From the NCBI RefSeq assembly GCF_009905375.1, contig NC_133652.1, forward strand, positions 23,117,339 through 23,181,338: 64,000 nucleotides of DNA, read 5' to 3'. Position 1 is the stretch's first letter, and every line of letters starts with the position of its first letter. Source of the DNA: Apium graveolens. Taxonomy: Eukaryota; Streptophyta; Magnoliopsida; Apiales; Apiaceae. The translations under genes were made by a program, and so were the position numbers. Shown one piece after another: positions 37,101 to 50,230 of this stretch. The notes beneath the pieces were generated by a model. It did not search any database and was not told the origin of the DNA. It worked only from the letters and a program-made list of their open reading frames with translations.

Positions 37101-40100
37101 GAAAAAAGAGCAAAAATTAACCCTATAATAAACACTCCATAGCCCTTTCAACCACACTAGTAAAGCTTTTATAATCATGTTCACGAATCAAATCTAAGAT
37201 GACAACACTCTAATCAAAATCTGAGACAACACTCTGCTAAGTGGACCAATACCCCACTCAAGAGAAAACCCTCTTAAAACGGGAGAACTTTTTTAAAAAT
37301 TAATTTTAAAACTGAAAAAAAGGTGTAAATGTTTGAAAAAATGACCAAAATACCTCTTTTAGATGTCCTTTTGCCCAAAATACCCACTAGATACTCCACC
37401 GATACTGGAGTATCTGGATAATACGCCAATTTCAATGGAGTATCAGGATGATACTCCTTTATCAGTAGAGTATCATGGCAGATACTCCTCTGTCAGTGGA
37501 GTATCAGTCCGGATACTCCTTTACCAGTGGAGTATCAGTCTTGATACTCCTTTCCCAGTGGAGTATCACTTTTAATTTTTTTAATAAAATATTTTTAAAA
37601 AATAAAATTAAAATTTTAAAATTTTAGATGATACTCCACTGATAAAGGAGTGTATGGGTGGATACTCCATTGACAAAGGAGTATATGGGTGGATACTCCA
37701 CTGACAAAGGAGTATCATCCTGATACTCCCATGATACTCCCATGTCACTGGAGTATCCACCGGATACTCCACTGAAAATGGAGTATATGGTGGGTATTTT
37801 GGACAGCTTAAAATTCTGGTGGGTATTTTGGGCGATTATTATTTAAAAATGGTTATTTTGGTTTTTCACCCTAAATGTTTTTATTTTCGTGGTGATTTTA
37901 TAAAGTTAATTACAAGTAACAAATTGTTTGAAAATTTTAAAAAAATCATAAAAACAAGTTTAGAATCTACTTTTGAATCTCCCGAATTTTAATAATCTAT
38001 TTTTGAATCTCATCAATGTTGATTCGAATCTTGATTTTAAAAATTATGTAATGACTATTATAATGTTAATGAATATTTTAAAATCTTATAATGTTAAACT
38101 AAGCTAAAAAAATATTTCGAATCTCATTTTAAATCTAAGATTCTCCCGTTACCTTTGTAAAGGGTTCCCTCTAGAACCATATATATATATATATAAATTG
38201 TGTCCTTATATTTATCTCCAAAAGAAATAAGCAAGCTAGGTTTACAATGAATTGGCAAAAAAACAGTTCACAATCCCCAAAATGTCAATGGTAGTTGAAC
38301 AATTATTAACATTTACTTACTATTTTATGTATACTCGGAAGGAATTTATTTCAATTAATTAATAATAGAAAAAATTAATGTATTAGATCTTCTTAATTAT
38401 ATGATCAGTACCATTAGATCCAAATGATAAAATAATACACTAGATCCAAATAATAAAATAATACACTTCCCCATTTCTTGAATTAGTACTTTAGTTGAAT
38501 CAAATTCTCGAAACAACAAACATTTATATCATTATATATTCACTATCCAATTTCTCCTGCCAACAACAAAAATTTATATTATTTTATAGACACTGTCCAA
38601 GTTCTTGGTTCGAATCCCCCAACAACAATACACTATCCAAGTTCCTAGTTCCGATGTTCGAATCCCACCCACAACAAAAATGTATATTAATATTTATATT
38701 TATAAAGATGCAACCCAACGACAAACATTTAAACTATTATTTATAAGGATACAATTAAGCATAAATTCTATGTTAATTAATTTTAATATTTTATTTCTTC
38801 TATTAATATTATAAACAGTATAAAATAAAAAATATTAATGAAGACCCGCTAGTTGTAAAGCTAGTAGGATTAAAAGACAATACAGAATTATAGGGGAAAA
38901 TGGTAGTATTAAAAGACAATACAGAAGTAAGGGTTTCACTTATTAGGTTTTAGATTGGGATTCTAACAGTTGAGAGGTAAATTCGTACTGAACTTCAGAG
39001 ATAAAAGACAGCTGAACTTAACAATCTTTGTGAATAATGGTGCATAACTGTATTATTTTGAATTGCTTAAACATACAAACCTAAGCTGTAAAAACCACTA
39101 GATGCACTTAATTTTTAGTTTATTACGGGCTTCAACAAACAAAGAACCATGACAAACCTTCCCAGAGTATAAAATATCAAACTGTGCACCGGTCCCTAGA
39201 GAAGGAGAGTTTCCCCATGCCAATGAATCTATACTACCCTGTAGATTATCCAGTGTGCCCGTCTTCGCTGCATTAACAAAGCAATCCGCAGGACTCTGCA
39301 ATACATTCAATAAGCCAAACAGGTCACTACCTATAATAATATAACTAAATACTATATTATAATTATATAACAATATAACCAAACTATCGTAGATAAGTTG
39401 AAATGAACTAACCGAAAAGCATGCTTGCATAAATGGTGAAGAAACTGATGTATGCTTCCTTTGTCGTGCCAGTCCATTTGCACTCAGAGCAACAAATTCC
39501 CCCGTAGATGAAAGGCAATCAGCAACAAGATACAAATGTTCAGGAAGTACAGCCCTTCCGGTATCTGATATTGCAGATGCCAATTTCTGCAAATAAATTG
39601 CACAAAAATTTTACCTGTCATATTCTTCCAACTTAAATTTAGGATCTATTCATGTCGCTAAACAGGCATTTAGGCTATAAAGATGAAAACTATTCCTTTA
39701 CTGTAATTATATAACCTAGCCTACAGATGCAGCTTTAAACCAACATAATGTAAACTCACACTGATAAACTGCATTTTTGCAAAATCAATTCCAAGGGCAG
39801 AGGTTGCAGCCTGAATATCTTCGGGATAACTCCGACTCCAATCAATCATTTCCATCAGCTGGAGGCAGTCATTCATGAGGATAGTCCAAAATCTCGACCT
39901 GTCACAGCTGTCTGACATGAGAACTCGAATATAGAGCTCGCCAGATACACCCTTGTGCAAAGTTGATAAACTTGAAGAATCATTCCATAAGATATCCACC
40001 TTTTTCACATTCGAAGATCCTGAAAATGATCATATGTCACTAGAAAATTCAAAATTAAAGTAAACAACTACATACATTGAACATCAACAGAATGTTAACA

Positions 40101-43100
40101 GGGGAGGGTAATATTTAACTCTTAATGCAACTATCATGACCTTTTATGACGGTTTGAAGAAGGAACGGTATCACCATTTCTTCAAGTGTTTCCAGCTGTG
40201 TACTGCAGTTCTCGTTGTTTCCAACTATTCTAATGTTGATACAAATTGTGGAAATACCTTTCTCAGAACATTCACTGCTAAGCATATGGTGAAGTCAGAA
40301 GAAAAACGTCAAAGTTTCACACAAGCTTAATTAATGTAAACCAATGCCAAAAAAACAAAAGTGAATTAGTGTCCGAGTAATACTGTGTTGTATCTGAAAT
40401 ATATGTGGAAAGCGTTGGAAAACACACAAAAAGGGAAGTGTGACGATGTTTATACGACGAAGCGACTTAATATCTCAGATGGAAGGAGTATTAAACTGTA
40501 GCATATAAAGGTAGAGTTGCAGATGTCGGCAGTTTTGATCAACATGGTCAAGGCCTCAAGCAGATGCAAGAGGCTAAATTTTCCAAAATGAATATGTTAA
40601 CCTGACTAAATCTACAAGTGACCTATAATTATCAAACTACCAGAACTTTCTATCCAAATGTACTTATCTAGTAAAGAATATATCTCTTATATTCATCATA
40701 CCTATCAATTAGTACATCTGCTTACTACTCACTACAATAAAATGAGTATCAGCTTGAATGTGAATTACTTAGCTTCAGAATCAGATTAAACAATGACATA
40801 CTTGGATTTCAAGTATAGTACTGAAGAATACTAAATCCAAAATGGGCCTAATTTCACTACCTAGCCTCTTGTCTATTAATAATAATAGGAACGGGTACAA
40901 AACAACAGACTCCTAAGAATGAGATGTCTTACTTGCATGTAATCTGCATATCTGGAATTTGCACCTTCGATTTCACTAGAGTGGAATTACACTTCATGTA
41001 GAGTGCTTTAATGACAGATTGGACTTCAATTTGTTTTCTCTTTGCCATTTCCTACAAGAACAAAAGTTAAGGCAAGTACTTAAATTAATAAAAAACATAT
41101 ATTATACTATATTCGGATGGTCCTACCTTGTTTATATGGAAATGGCAAACCCATGGGCTACCATGAGATTCACTACAAGTCTTCGGGGAGAACCTAAAAA
41201 AAAGTCATATATTTCAAGATAAAAGAAGATTCTACATAACCCAAAATGAAAGGAAAAGCAGGGCAGCCATGCTTAAAAACAAAATGAACCTTTACATTAT
41301 CATGACAGTAGAAACTATGTTTATAAATTGTAGTCTCTCCAAACGACTCTTAACCTCCAAGGCTGCATATTCAAAACCATGGGTCCATCTTCCGAGTTTT
41401 TTTGAAAAGAATAAAGAAGCTGTTTTTTTCACCTTATTGCTACCACATTCTAAAATTTCCTGCAGGATCAAATTGGAATTTTGATAAGACTTTGCAAGGT
41501 GCACACGAATCATAGAATATTAACTGCAATTATAGCTCAGCACTTCTCAAACATTTTTGTCATAAGATAAGGCAGATGCAGCAGATCAGCTTAAAGAACC
41601 CTGATATTCCAACAATACAGAAGTATTTAAATCAAGTAAAGTGGGATATGGTGAAATGAATAACAAGGTGTACCATGCAGCAAGACTACACAAGAATAAA
41701 GCCGATAACTTAACAACCCAGTCAGTCTTTTTGATAACTGGAAGAACATAAGATTGTACCTTTCATACTTCCAATATAAAGGCTTTAAGCAACAACAGAA
41801 GCTAGTGCCTCTTATCTAACAACAGAGAAAACTAATAAATCAAAGAAATTTATCCAGTCTCTCTCGATAACGATGAATAAACTGGTAAACGTTGCTAAAT
41901 AGAAATTGAACAGCCAACCCTGCCAAAAAACTCAACATGCATCTTGTATGTATTATATGTTTCCCCTTCAACCTTCAACCTGGGTCTTTTTTCTAATTAA
42001 TGTCATTGTTTATCAACAAAAGCTGACATATTCACAAACAACTAAGTACAACCATGTTTACTCAACCAGCACTGTTAATCTGCCATAACACCTGCCTAAT
42101 TTTTCTGTTACCATATATAGCATTAACAAAAAATTCATAATGCTTTGATGTGCATTAAATAATACATATATACATACATACATATATATATATGAATGTA
42201 TATATATAGCAAAAAAATACATAAATACATGAACTCATACAGACACATCTATAGACAGAGAGCGAGAGAGGGAAAGAACCTTCAAATTAAGCAAGGGTGA
42301 GGTTTCAAGTGCACTAATTGGCAGGTCCAGAGCACTATATGCCGCCTCAGAAATTGCGCAAGCTGCCCACGAACCCACAGGTTGGCCACCCGTTGTGCAA
42401 GCGCCATCCATAACCAACTCATCAGGAATAATTTTTGGAGAAGTCGGGCTAATATTATATGAAAATTGAACGACTTGGTTGCCATAGGCATTTCTCACTG
42501 TCCCATCATACCCCGTGCACAAGTCACGCATAAAAAACATTATCCTTCGAGTCAACGTACCAGATATATCTGCATGACCACCAAAAGAACTATCTCGGGT
42601 TGTCAATGAGTGAACAAAACACTCCAGCGGGTTCAATCCCGAAAGAAAAGAACTTTGGACCACTGCATAAGGAATGTATGACTTGGATATATTTGAAGGA
42701 TCATCAGTTAGATCAAGCGAGTCCAGTTCCTTCTGACTATTCCATGCGCCACAAGAAAGTTGCCGGGGTATTTTGAAAGAAAGTGGTACCAATGAATGCT
42801 GCAAACCAAGGCACAATGCATGCTGGACAGCTCGAGTAAGGTTACTCTTCTTGCTTCCTGCTTTAAACATGGATAAAAAAGAATTGTCTTCACTTGCGTA
42901 CTGGTAAAATAGGTTCTGAATATCCCTAAACACCTGCTTGAATGCAGAAACAGAGACTTGAATGAGAGCAGCTGACTTCTGTCGATCACAAACCATGGGC
43001 TCAACTCCAAAATCTTTAGCAGTTTCACCATCTTCATGGCTTCCAACAAGGAAATCCAGATTTGAATCTACCATCAATAATTTTACACAAGATATATGCT

Positions 43101-46100
43101 CAGCCTCTCGCAAAGCACAAGAAACTTCATCAATCATATTCTTCCGGGAGTGTAAATCATAAGAGAGGTACATGTCAGCCAGTGAAACACTCAGTCCCCG
43201 CATAAACAACCATTCAGAGAGAACTCCCTGAGCAGCATGTAGGAAGTCAAGAAACTCCCCCTGGCAGTGACTTATTAGGCTATAGAAAAGGTTTCCCTTG
43301 GTATCACGTAGCCAAGACGATGTACTTCGGGAAGCTATGAGTTCCCCTTTCATTATTTGGACAGCGTTTGAGGGACAATTATAATTAAAATCTTGAGGAA
43401 GGAGTAGGCTGAATAACTGTTTGCCTGTCCACAAGAAAGTATCTGACGAAGCAGAATTGGAACAATTCATACGTGAAGATGCCTTGATGATGGAAGGAGA
43501 CTGCAGCGGACGAGATTGTGTACAAAACATTTGAAGCTGCTGCATTTGAGAACAGTTCAAAAGCACATCATCTTCTATAACCAACTGAGCAGCAGTTAAA
43601 CTATCCTGAGTAAGTGATAAAAGATTCTGACCATTTTGAATATTGATTAACTGCTTGTTCAAAGCAACCAGCTCCTGGAGCTCTACTCTGGAGTCAACAG
43701 ATTGTGGAACAAAACCATGATAACAGTCACCATCGAAATCCCCACGAAAAGGGGAGCAAATTAATGGATTGAGGGAGAGGATGGAATTTGTCGGAAGAAT
43801 TTTAACAGATAAAGCAATTAGTGAATGAGAATGGATTGAAGGTGGCCTATTTATTAAAACAATATCTCCATCACGGAGAGGTCTGTGTACAGTGTCCCCA
43901 ATCCTCAACTTATCATCCTTTATAGTGACACGAACCAGCCTACCTTCTCGACGAACAAAAGTTTCCCGTTTTGTCAAAATCTTTAAAGCCAAACTTTCCC
44001 AATTTTGTGAATTTAGCTTCTCGGATATTTTCATTTCCTCTGCAATATGAAAAGGAACACCAATTTCATCCACTTTTATACTCGGATCGCCCACTACGAC
44101 CATGCGGAAAGTATGATCAGATCGTTTCCCCAAAATTATTTCTTTGATGAACTTCAGACCAGACAACTTGGGAGCAGCATCTTCATTTTGATTAAACATC
44201 ATAGGACTATTACCTTTAGTTGACGTTTTCTCTGATCTTAGCTGAGGTACAAAGTTTATTAATATAGGCACATGTGTGTATAAGAAAGTATAGGTAAAAG
44301 AAAGGATGATCCATTACTTGCCTTGGACATTTTTAGACATTCCAGGAGACGAGCACTCAACTCATTAGCTGAACCTTCAAAATTAACCAGCTTTCTGTAA
44401 GACCTAGTGCGTTCATCCTGAAAATTTTGACCAGTCAAGTAGTGTGCGCAAAAGATGGTAGAAATTTAAACAATTTTTATACAAAATATAATAATTGATT
44501 TACTCACAAATCTCATTTGCTGTCCGAATTCATTCACGCGATGGGAATTAGGAGTAACAGGAAAATTGTTCATAAAGATCAAATCTTTTTTGTCTTTAAC
44601 AAATTCTATCACAAACTTTGGATCAATTTGTGTCAGCAACCCATGCACCTAAATATTATGATGTAAAGACTAGTCAACCCATATATAAAAATGTACAAGA
44701 AAAAAAAAAAGCTTCAAAGCCCTTATAATAATGTAAATATTTAGAGTAACGGATCACATAAAGGTAAAAGCTCAGATGGGAACATATCCACTAGTCTTCG
44801 TAAAAGAAAAAAAAACATGTTATTACATGTTCCAGATGTAAGGATATATTTCATGGTATAGAAGGACATACTTTTACCAATCCGACTAGTCAGTGCATTC
44901 TTACTCACGGGATCATAGCAGAATCCAGAAGATTGATACTAAATCCTCGTTTCAGGGGTCAATGGATGGGTTAAGCCAGTGAAATTCTGAAAGTTTTGGG
45001 GGATAGATCAAATAGTTTACTAACCCTAACTGGCTGGTGTAAGTCCCAAGGAAGAAAACTTTTGAGTACAAACTCTTTTAAAGAGAGTTGTAAAGTTGAC
45101 TCATAAACTTTGAGTATAAATTCAAAGCACAAGGTTATTATCTAAGAAAGAGATCTCAGATGAATCATTCTAGTTTCAGTTAATATTAAAACTTCTAAAT
45201 TCCAGGTCATACTAAATAGTAAAAATAGTAAACAGGAGCTTTCAGCATGCTTCGTTGGAGCTGATGTATTTGTTGGTTATAAGGGGAAAAAAAAGCCTGT
45301 TAGCTTGGCTTACGAGTCATATAACATCTAGTGTGCAATCTGACAACACTTTCTTCACTGATAATACTGATATGAATAATACTCTAGAGAGGACGCATCT
45401 TTGTTCATTCCCGCTAGCTTTGTCTTCCGATATTTCCTCCTCCCGTACCATTACAAATATTTGATAATCTTTACAGGCACTGCTCTAATTTTTAATTTTT
45501 AGAAAGCCAACAGGTGCTTATGGAAAGCAAGAACAAATACCATCAGTAGTACTACAACAAAATATGATTCATGATTGACCAAACACTGGTGACGCTTTTT
45601 TTCCTAAGTTACACCAATAATACTTGCAGTTTCAAAAAGTTACAGGGACTAATGGTAAGAACTACAGATGGGAAAGATTTCATAAATAAAAATATGCTGA
45701 TGAAATATTAGTAGAACTAGTAATAGTAGTAGTAGAAGAAAAAACCTGGAAATGTGATAGAATTCTTTCATTAGGTTTTAATGCATTTCCTTCTTGTTGT
45801 GCATCTTTTGGAAGGAAATTCCAATAATCGGAAGCTATACCTTCAGTTCTCGAAAAATCTCGTTCACTTATTTTTGCAAGAATGGCTGTGGTTCCAAATA
45901 TTTCTTTGCTCGAAACTTTAAAAATCGTTCTCGGATATTCATCTTTCGAACGTCCCTGTTATTAGATATAGCATTCCATCATAAAAATTAACAGATACAT
46001 GGAAACAGTACAAAACATGGCTACAGCTTACATCACAATATTTGCAACGCTCTTGCTGCTTATGAGTTGATGGTGAGCCAGTACTCTGCTAAATACAAGT

Positions 46101-49067
46101 AGCAAAGGATCAGTGTCATTGGTAAACTCTAAATTTAGATATTTACATAAATATTGTTTAGTAACCAGTCCGTCTAAAACCCTAAGGTGATAGAGGAAGT
46201 CCCGAACATGATCTTATACTCATTAACACTCCCCCTCAATCGTACGATACTTTTCGCTACGATTGACAACAACAAATATAACCAATGTACCATGTTAAGT
46301 AACCAGTCCGTCTAAAATCTTAAGGTGATAGAGAAAGACCTGAACATAACTTATACTCATTAACAAATATAAATATATATAGGCAAATTTTCTAAGTAGA
46401 CCACTTAAACCTTAGAACGTTGCAGTATATAGTGCAGTACAAATGTATTTTGGACATATAATATTGCAAGATATTATACTGCAATACAAAGTATGATTTG
46501 CAGTACAATACAAGTGGTTTAAGTTCTAAGATTTAAGTGGTCTACATAGAATACAACTCTCTCTATATATAAGATCTTATTTTACCATTGGAGATGCTAA
46601 AAATAACAGATAAAAAGCAAATGAATTCTGGTAACTTCTTTGAACAAAATTTCTTGTATTATCCCATGAAATTCAACACATCACATTAGTGGTATACCAA
46701 ATTTACAACTTTCAAATTCCGGCCTTCGATGTTTACATATAATCAGGTGCAAGGGCATGTCTAATGTCACTATAAAGTTACCGGCTTAAGCTTCAAATTC
46801 AACGAATTTCATACTTGAAGTTTTCTGATTTAAACATATGCTCGTCATTTACATATTATTACCCAAAATAATAGCATTTATATTGGTATTATATAAAGAA
46901 AGGGAGAAAAGGAAGCGTTTTTTTTAAAACAGAGTAACAAAGTGGGCTCATTTCCTGTGGGAGAAGTGTTTGTACTTTTAAATAAGCCGAGAGAAATACC
47001 TAAAGCAGGAAGCCAGGGAAGAAATGTAAAACAGCGTGGTAAAACTGTAAATGTGTCCTAAACATTACTGCCCAAAATTAATATCATTGTTACTAAGCTA
47101 GTTGAAAATTTAGTTGACTGATTGTTCAAAAGCAAAGCTCAATAGGAGCATCGTGATGCAGCAAACAGACATGGACGAAAACAGTTTATTAAAGTCACCG
47201 CAAAAGGGCCTAGTACCTGACCTTGGCCCTACTCCGTTCAGATTTACAATTTACACAGAATTTATTCAAAATTTTTGCCACATCTGATATCAAGTACGGG
47301 TGGAGAATTGTGTACGGAAATTTGATATACCCAAAGTGACCTGCAAATGTTTATAAATCGTACTGAACATCACATCAAAACTCAATAATTATGTGGAGGA
47401 CCATGACTTAATGTAAAATATTATTTTCTAATTGTACCTTCACAGGTTTTCACATCTTTGGCATCGCATGTTAGACACTGAGAAGAAGTTGGATTAGGAA
47501 CTCCAAGCATTGGATGTACCACGTCATTGGGTACTTCAATTTCTTTCACTGATATTTTCTCCTGGATAAGATTGAGTCGGAAAAAAAAGGAATGGGAAAC
47601 AATAAAGATATACCACGGATTAGTAGAAGTTCATGAAATTAGCCACAAATAGATGCTGCATCATACAAAGAAGGAGACGCGATGACATCAGCAACTGATA
47701 GAGCACCAAAACTAAAATGAATTGAGATAATGCATGCAGCGAAATAGGTTTGCAAAACTTTTCGGGTTGGTTGGAACTTTATCACATAGCAATCTATGTC
47801 TGCAAGAATGGTCACTATATTCTCTTCAGCTAACCATGCCAAAATCGCAGGAATGACTTGATCTCATCAACAAAAGCCTTTTCAAATATTCTAGCATGTA
47901 AACCAAAAAATTAAAAATTCAGGGATAGCCTTGTGGAAAGGCCTCATCCGAGATCCCTTCCTCCCATAATAAGGTCATGGACTGAAAATTCACACCCCTT
48001 GAAGGCTTGAATTAAAACAAATCATGTAAAAATTCCAAAAATTGTAGAATTCTACTATTTCAATTATAAAACTACCAACTACAGCATCTGTCCTTTTAAT
48101 AAAATATTGTTGTTGTAAAAGACATCCAAAGAGCATACTGGATAATACAAAGGAGAGGAGAAAAAGAAGCTTATATACATACCACTATACAAACATATCT
48201 ATGTTATTGACATCACTTGACCTTTATTGATTAAAATAACTTATTTAAAGGCCATCGGCATAAACAAATACTTTTTCTTCAATCTCGATAGATAGAACTA
48301 CTAACTACAGCATCTGTCTTGTGAGATATTGTTACGATAGCAAACATTCCAAGAGCATGATGTTCAACAAAAAGTATAGTAAATAAAAAAACACATAAAC
48401 ATATGACCGTACAACCATATCTATATTATTGACATCATCACATCACTAAAGCTGCACTGATCAGAATAACTCAAGTAGGCCATCTGCATCTCGAAATACT
48501 CCCTCTAGTCCTTTACATATACAAAATTTAAGGATATGTTTTTTTTCATAACCAAATACAAATGGAGCGCAGTGACTTCTCTTTTTAGTGCTTTCTCCCA
48601 AACCTTTAGTTTTGAAATAATTGGTCTTCTGACACAATAATAGCATATCAGCATTTTTTTTTTGTGGAGTTGATTTTTATAAGAATACATATCATAGATC
48701 AACTGAGACACTCTAGGACATGTTCATAGTTTGAAGCTACAAAATTGTGTGAAAATGCAATTAAAAATCAGCAGTGAGTTCGTCAAAAAATAAAGAAATT
48801 AACAGTGAGTGTATAGACCAATGTGAGCAAATGTCATGGTTATGTAAAACCTTTGCAAGAGTAAGGAAGCTTATTATTATCAGCGTAGTATATGTGCAAC
48901 ACTGAACAAGGTATAAGTTCTTGAGGGAATCTTTTGTCCCTGCATATTCAGAAAAATCAAAAAATACAGAATGGAGTACTTACTGCATCTTCCTCTGTCA
49001 AAATATCAAACTTAATGCCACTCAAGAACCCCGTTGGTACGAGTTGCTCTGCATGGTCATAATCCAT
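34106..49067 (-). CDS. NRPD1: Largest subunit of RNA polymerase IV (NRPD1)
   Basis: Eighteen exons join in frame to 1,447 residues: 49067-48984, 47561-47438, 47340-47222, 46085-46032, 45955-45746, 44648-44508, 44417-44322, 44241-42280, 41459-41296, 41193-41127, 41051-40933, 40274-40141, 40019-39760, 39586-39413, 39295-39158, 35808-35606, 34868-34757 and 34288-34106. Zinc clamp residues are in exons 2-4 (CLTC..CEGHFG, CVNC, CKYC). The metal A motif is FRGDFDGDCYHGFVPQS with its aspartates at residues 444-448 (43740-43726); the FRGDFDGD form marks Pol IV rather than Pol V. Exons 16-18 encode the DeCL domain (KKSDLVRKDFKATHFLL, GSIEDFSYHKC). Pol IV makes the precursors of 24-nt siRNAs in RNA-directed DNA methylation. 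Length matches Arabidopsis (about 1,450). Intron 7 (44321-44242) has a GC donor. Intron 15 is 3.35 kb. No lesion was seen. Confidence 0.96.
36472..36608. mobile_element. Stowaway MITE in NRPD1 intron 15
   Basis: 137 bp flanked by TA (36470-36471 and 36609-36610). The right end 'gggacggagggag' and the left end 'ctccctgtcactc' form the Stowaway terminal repeat; the left copy has diverged slightly. No ORF. Confidence 0.75.
36624..36950. mobile_element. Foldback-type repeat A in NRPD1 intron 15, with CAGTGGAGTAT motifs
   Basis: Outer arms are inverted copies: left 'ttgacaaaaataaccaattt' and 'tttagccgat', right (reverse complement) 'aaaatagtcattctgaaaa' and 'ttttggccgat'. The core holds five or six copies of 'cagtggatactc'/'cagtggagtatc', alternating with 'atacccaactg'. 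No significant ORF (the frame through it is low complexity). No target duplication was identified. Confidence 0.6.
37325..37872. mobile_element. Foldback-type repeat B in NRPD1 intron 15, array of GATACTCC...GGAGTATC hairpins
   Basis: Outer arms pair: left 'aaaaaatgaccaaaataccN' and 'gcccaaaatacccactag', right 'ggtgggtattttggacag', 'gtgggtattttgggc' and 'ggttattttggtttttc'. Between them are about nine short palindromes, each GATACTCC, a 7-10 base gap, then GGAGTATC, in two clusters (37386-37568 and 37628-37785) separated by an AT-rich spacer. Several gaps contain 'ctttaccagt' or 'ctgacaaag', themselves related by inversion. Shares its core motif with repeat A 400 bp away, but the arms differ. 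Confidence 0.65.
38390..38700. repeat. Short direct repeats in NRPD1 intron 15
   Basis: 'gatccaaatgataaaataatacac' type units occur twice at 38418-38466. A unit 'actatccaagttcNNggttcgaatccc' with 'aacaacaa' recurs about three times at 38540-38680. The 'ggttcgaatccc' resembles a Pol III B box, but there is no matching A box or tRNA fold. Confidence 0.45.
42162..42209. repeat. TA/CATA-rich microsatellite in NRPD1 intron 8
   Basis: Alternating (catata)n and (ta)n about 70-115 bases downstream of the exon 8 donor on the gene strand. Confidence 0.7.
46161..46372. repeat. Direct repeat pair in NRPD1 intron 3
   Basis: Two ~68-bp copies start 'gtaaccagtccgtctaaaa', at 46161 and 46299, and both end 'cttatactcattaaca'. 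Between them 'caatcgtacg' and 'ctacgattg' form a small inverted repeat. This may be a solo terminal pair of a small element; no superfamily is assigned. Confidence 0.6.
46391..46551. mobile_element. MITE with GTAGACCACTTAAA ends, NRPD1 intron 3
   Basis: About 160 bp. The left end 'agtagaccacttaaacctta' and the right end (reverse complement) 'tgtagaccacttaaatctta' match with few differences. The interior has inverted 'gcagtata' and 'tactgca' copies and no ORF. Target duplication is unclear. Confidence 0.65.
48060..48490. repeat. Imperfect tandem duplication (~225 bp units) in NRPD1 intron 1
   Basis: Both units begin 'aactacNaactacagcatct' (at about 48068 and 48297). Both contain 'atatctatNttattgacatca' and end near 'ggccatc' plus 'gca'. 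The copies have diverged noticeably. Confidence 0.65.
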
Positions 49068-50230
49068 TGAAACTTGGAGCTACAGTCTCCTAAAGATAAT
49101 AATGTTAAAAAATTTAAACAATGCAATTTATATATTACGGCAAGAAACAATAAGATACTACAGTCATAATGTGCAGAAATTTCTGTGACGTCTACTGGTT
49201 TACTAGATGTGAAAGCTACCCCTCTTTATTTGAAAGCAAGGGGTCGAGGGTTTGTAAGGTCTGTGTAATTTATATAAATTTCTGCTATTGGCCATCACCA
49301 AAAATAGTGTTCGATTTGGTACTTCTACACTAAAAACAAGTTCATGGTTTATGGACTATGTATTTCATGTGATCATCATCACTGGCAGCACTGCCTTAGT
49401 GTGTGACATGCTAACTAGAAATCGACACATGTTTAAAAGTCTAGCAAAGATCAATACTAGCTATTTCATCTTTAAACTACATATCCAGCAATGTTCTGCT
49501 ACATGAAATTAAAAGATACTCGCTTGCCGACTTTAAACAGTTGCCTAAATAATTCATTCCGTCTAGTTTATGTTATCAAACAAAAACCATACATAATGTA
49601 ACCAAACATTTGATTTTCTGTGGAAAGTTCAGTTCCCACTTATCATCATTCAACATAACATCGCTAATAATCAAACTTTTACGAACTTAGGGAAAGTTGC
49701 CACAGTTCCATTTCACCACTAGCAAGGTTGTTCATGGACTCATGGGCATGAATCTTCGCTTCCCATCTCTAAAACTACCGAAAAATGATAACCTCAAAAT
49801 TCAAGCTTTGACAAAGTTTGATGATCAAACATGCTATCAAATTACTAAACTCTAAAGCAAAATGATCAAATTGGATCCTAAGCTAGGACAAGAAAATATC
49901 ATGCACCAAAACCCCAAGAATCAAGAACTTATAAACCCCAAAACACCTCCAAACCCACATTACAAAAACCCTCAAAGTTTCAATCTTTACACACAAGATG
50001 ATCAAGAAATGCAAAATCAGCAAAACCCCATCAAACAAAACACAAAACCCACAATGATCATGCAGAAAAAATCACACACATTTATCACAATCAAGAATCA
50101 AACAAATCATGGGCATTCAAGAAAAAATAACAAGTAAATGTACTGATAAAAAAGATACTTACTTTGCCCACAAATTAATGGAGCAGAAGCAGCAGAGGAA
50201 AGAGCAGAAAAGTTGTTTATTTGAGCACAT
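49068..50230 (-). other. NRPD1 5' UTR with a leader intron
   Basis: A leader exon ends at 50163 with donor 'gggcaaa|gtaagtatc'. An acceptor 'tatctttag' at 49091-49090 joins it to 49089-49068 before the ATG at 49067. The leader intron is about 1.07 kb; its AT-rich, proline/asparagine-coding frame at 49862-50137 on the opposite strand is low complexity and not called. Confidence 0.6.

Noticed and set aside
37370..37790. Regularly spaced repeats looking superficially like a CRISPR array
   Set aside because: Units are short palindromes with variable gaps in an intron of a plant gene, there are no unique spacers of constant length, and CRISPR does not occur in plant nuclear DNA.
38600..38680. tRNA gene suggested by 'ggttcgaatccc'
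   Set aside because: Only the B-box-like string is present, repeated in a low-complexity context; no A box and no cloverleaf can be drawn.
40390..40500. Possible Stowaway MITE near 'ggaaggagtatt' in an NRPD1 intron
   Set aside because: Only one end resembles the terminus and the inverted partner could not be matched.
49862..50137. Proline/asparagine-rich 91-codon frame (+)
   Set aside because: Low-complexity translation of A-rich DNA inside the NRPD1 leader intron on the opposite strand.
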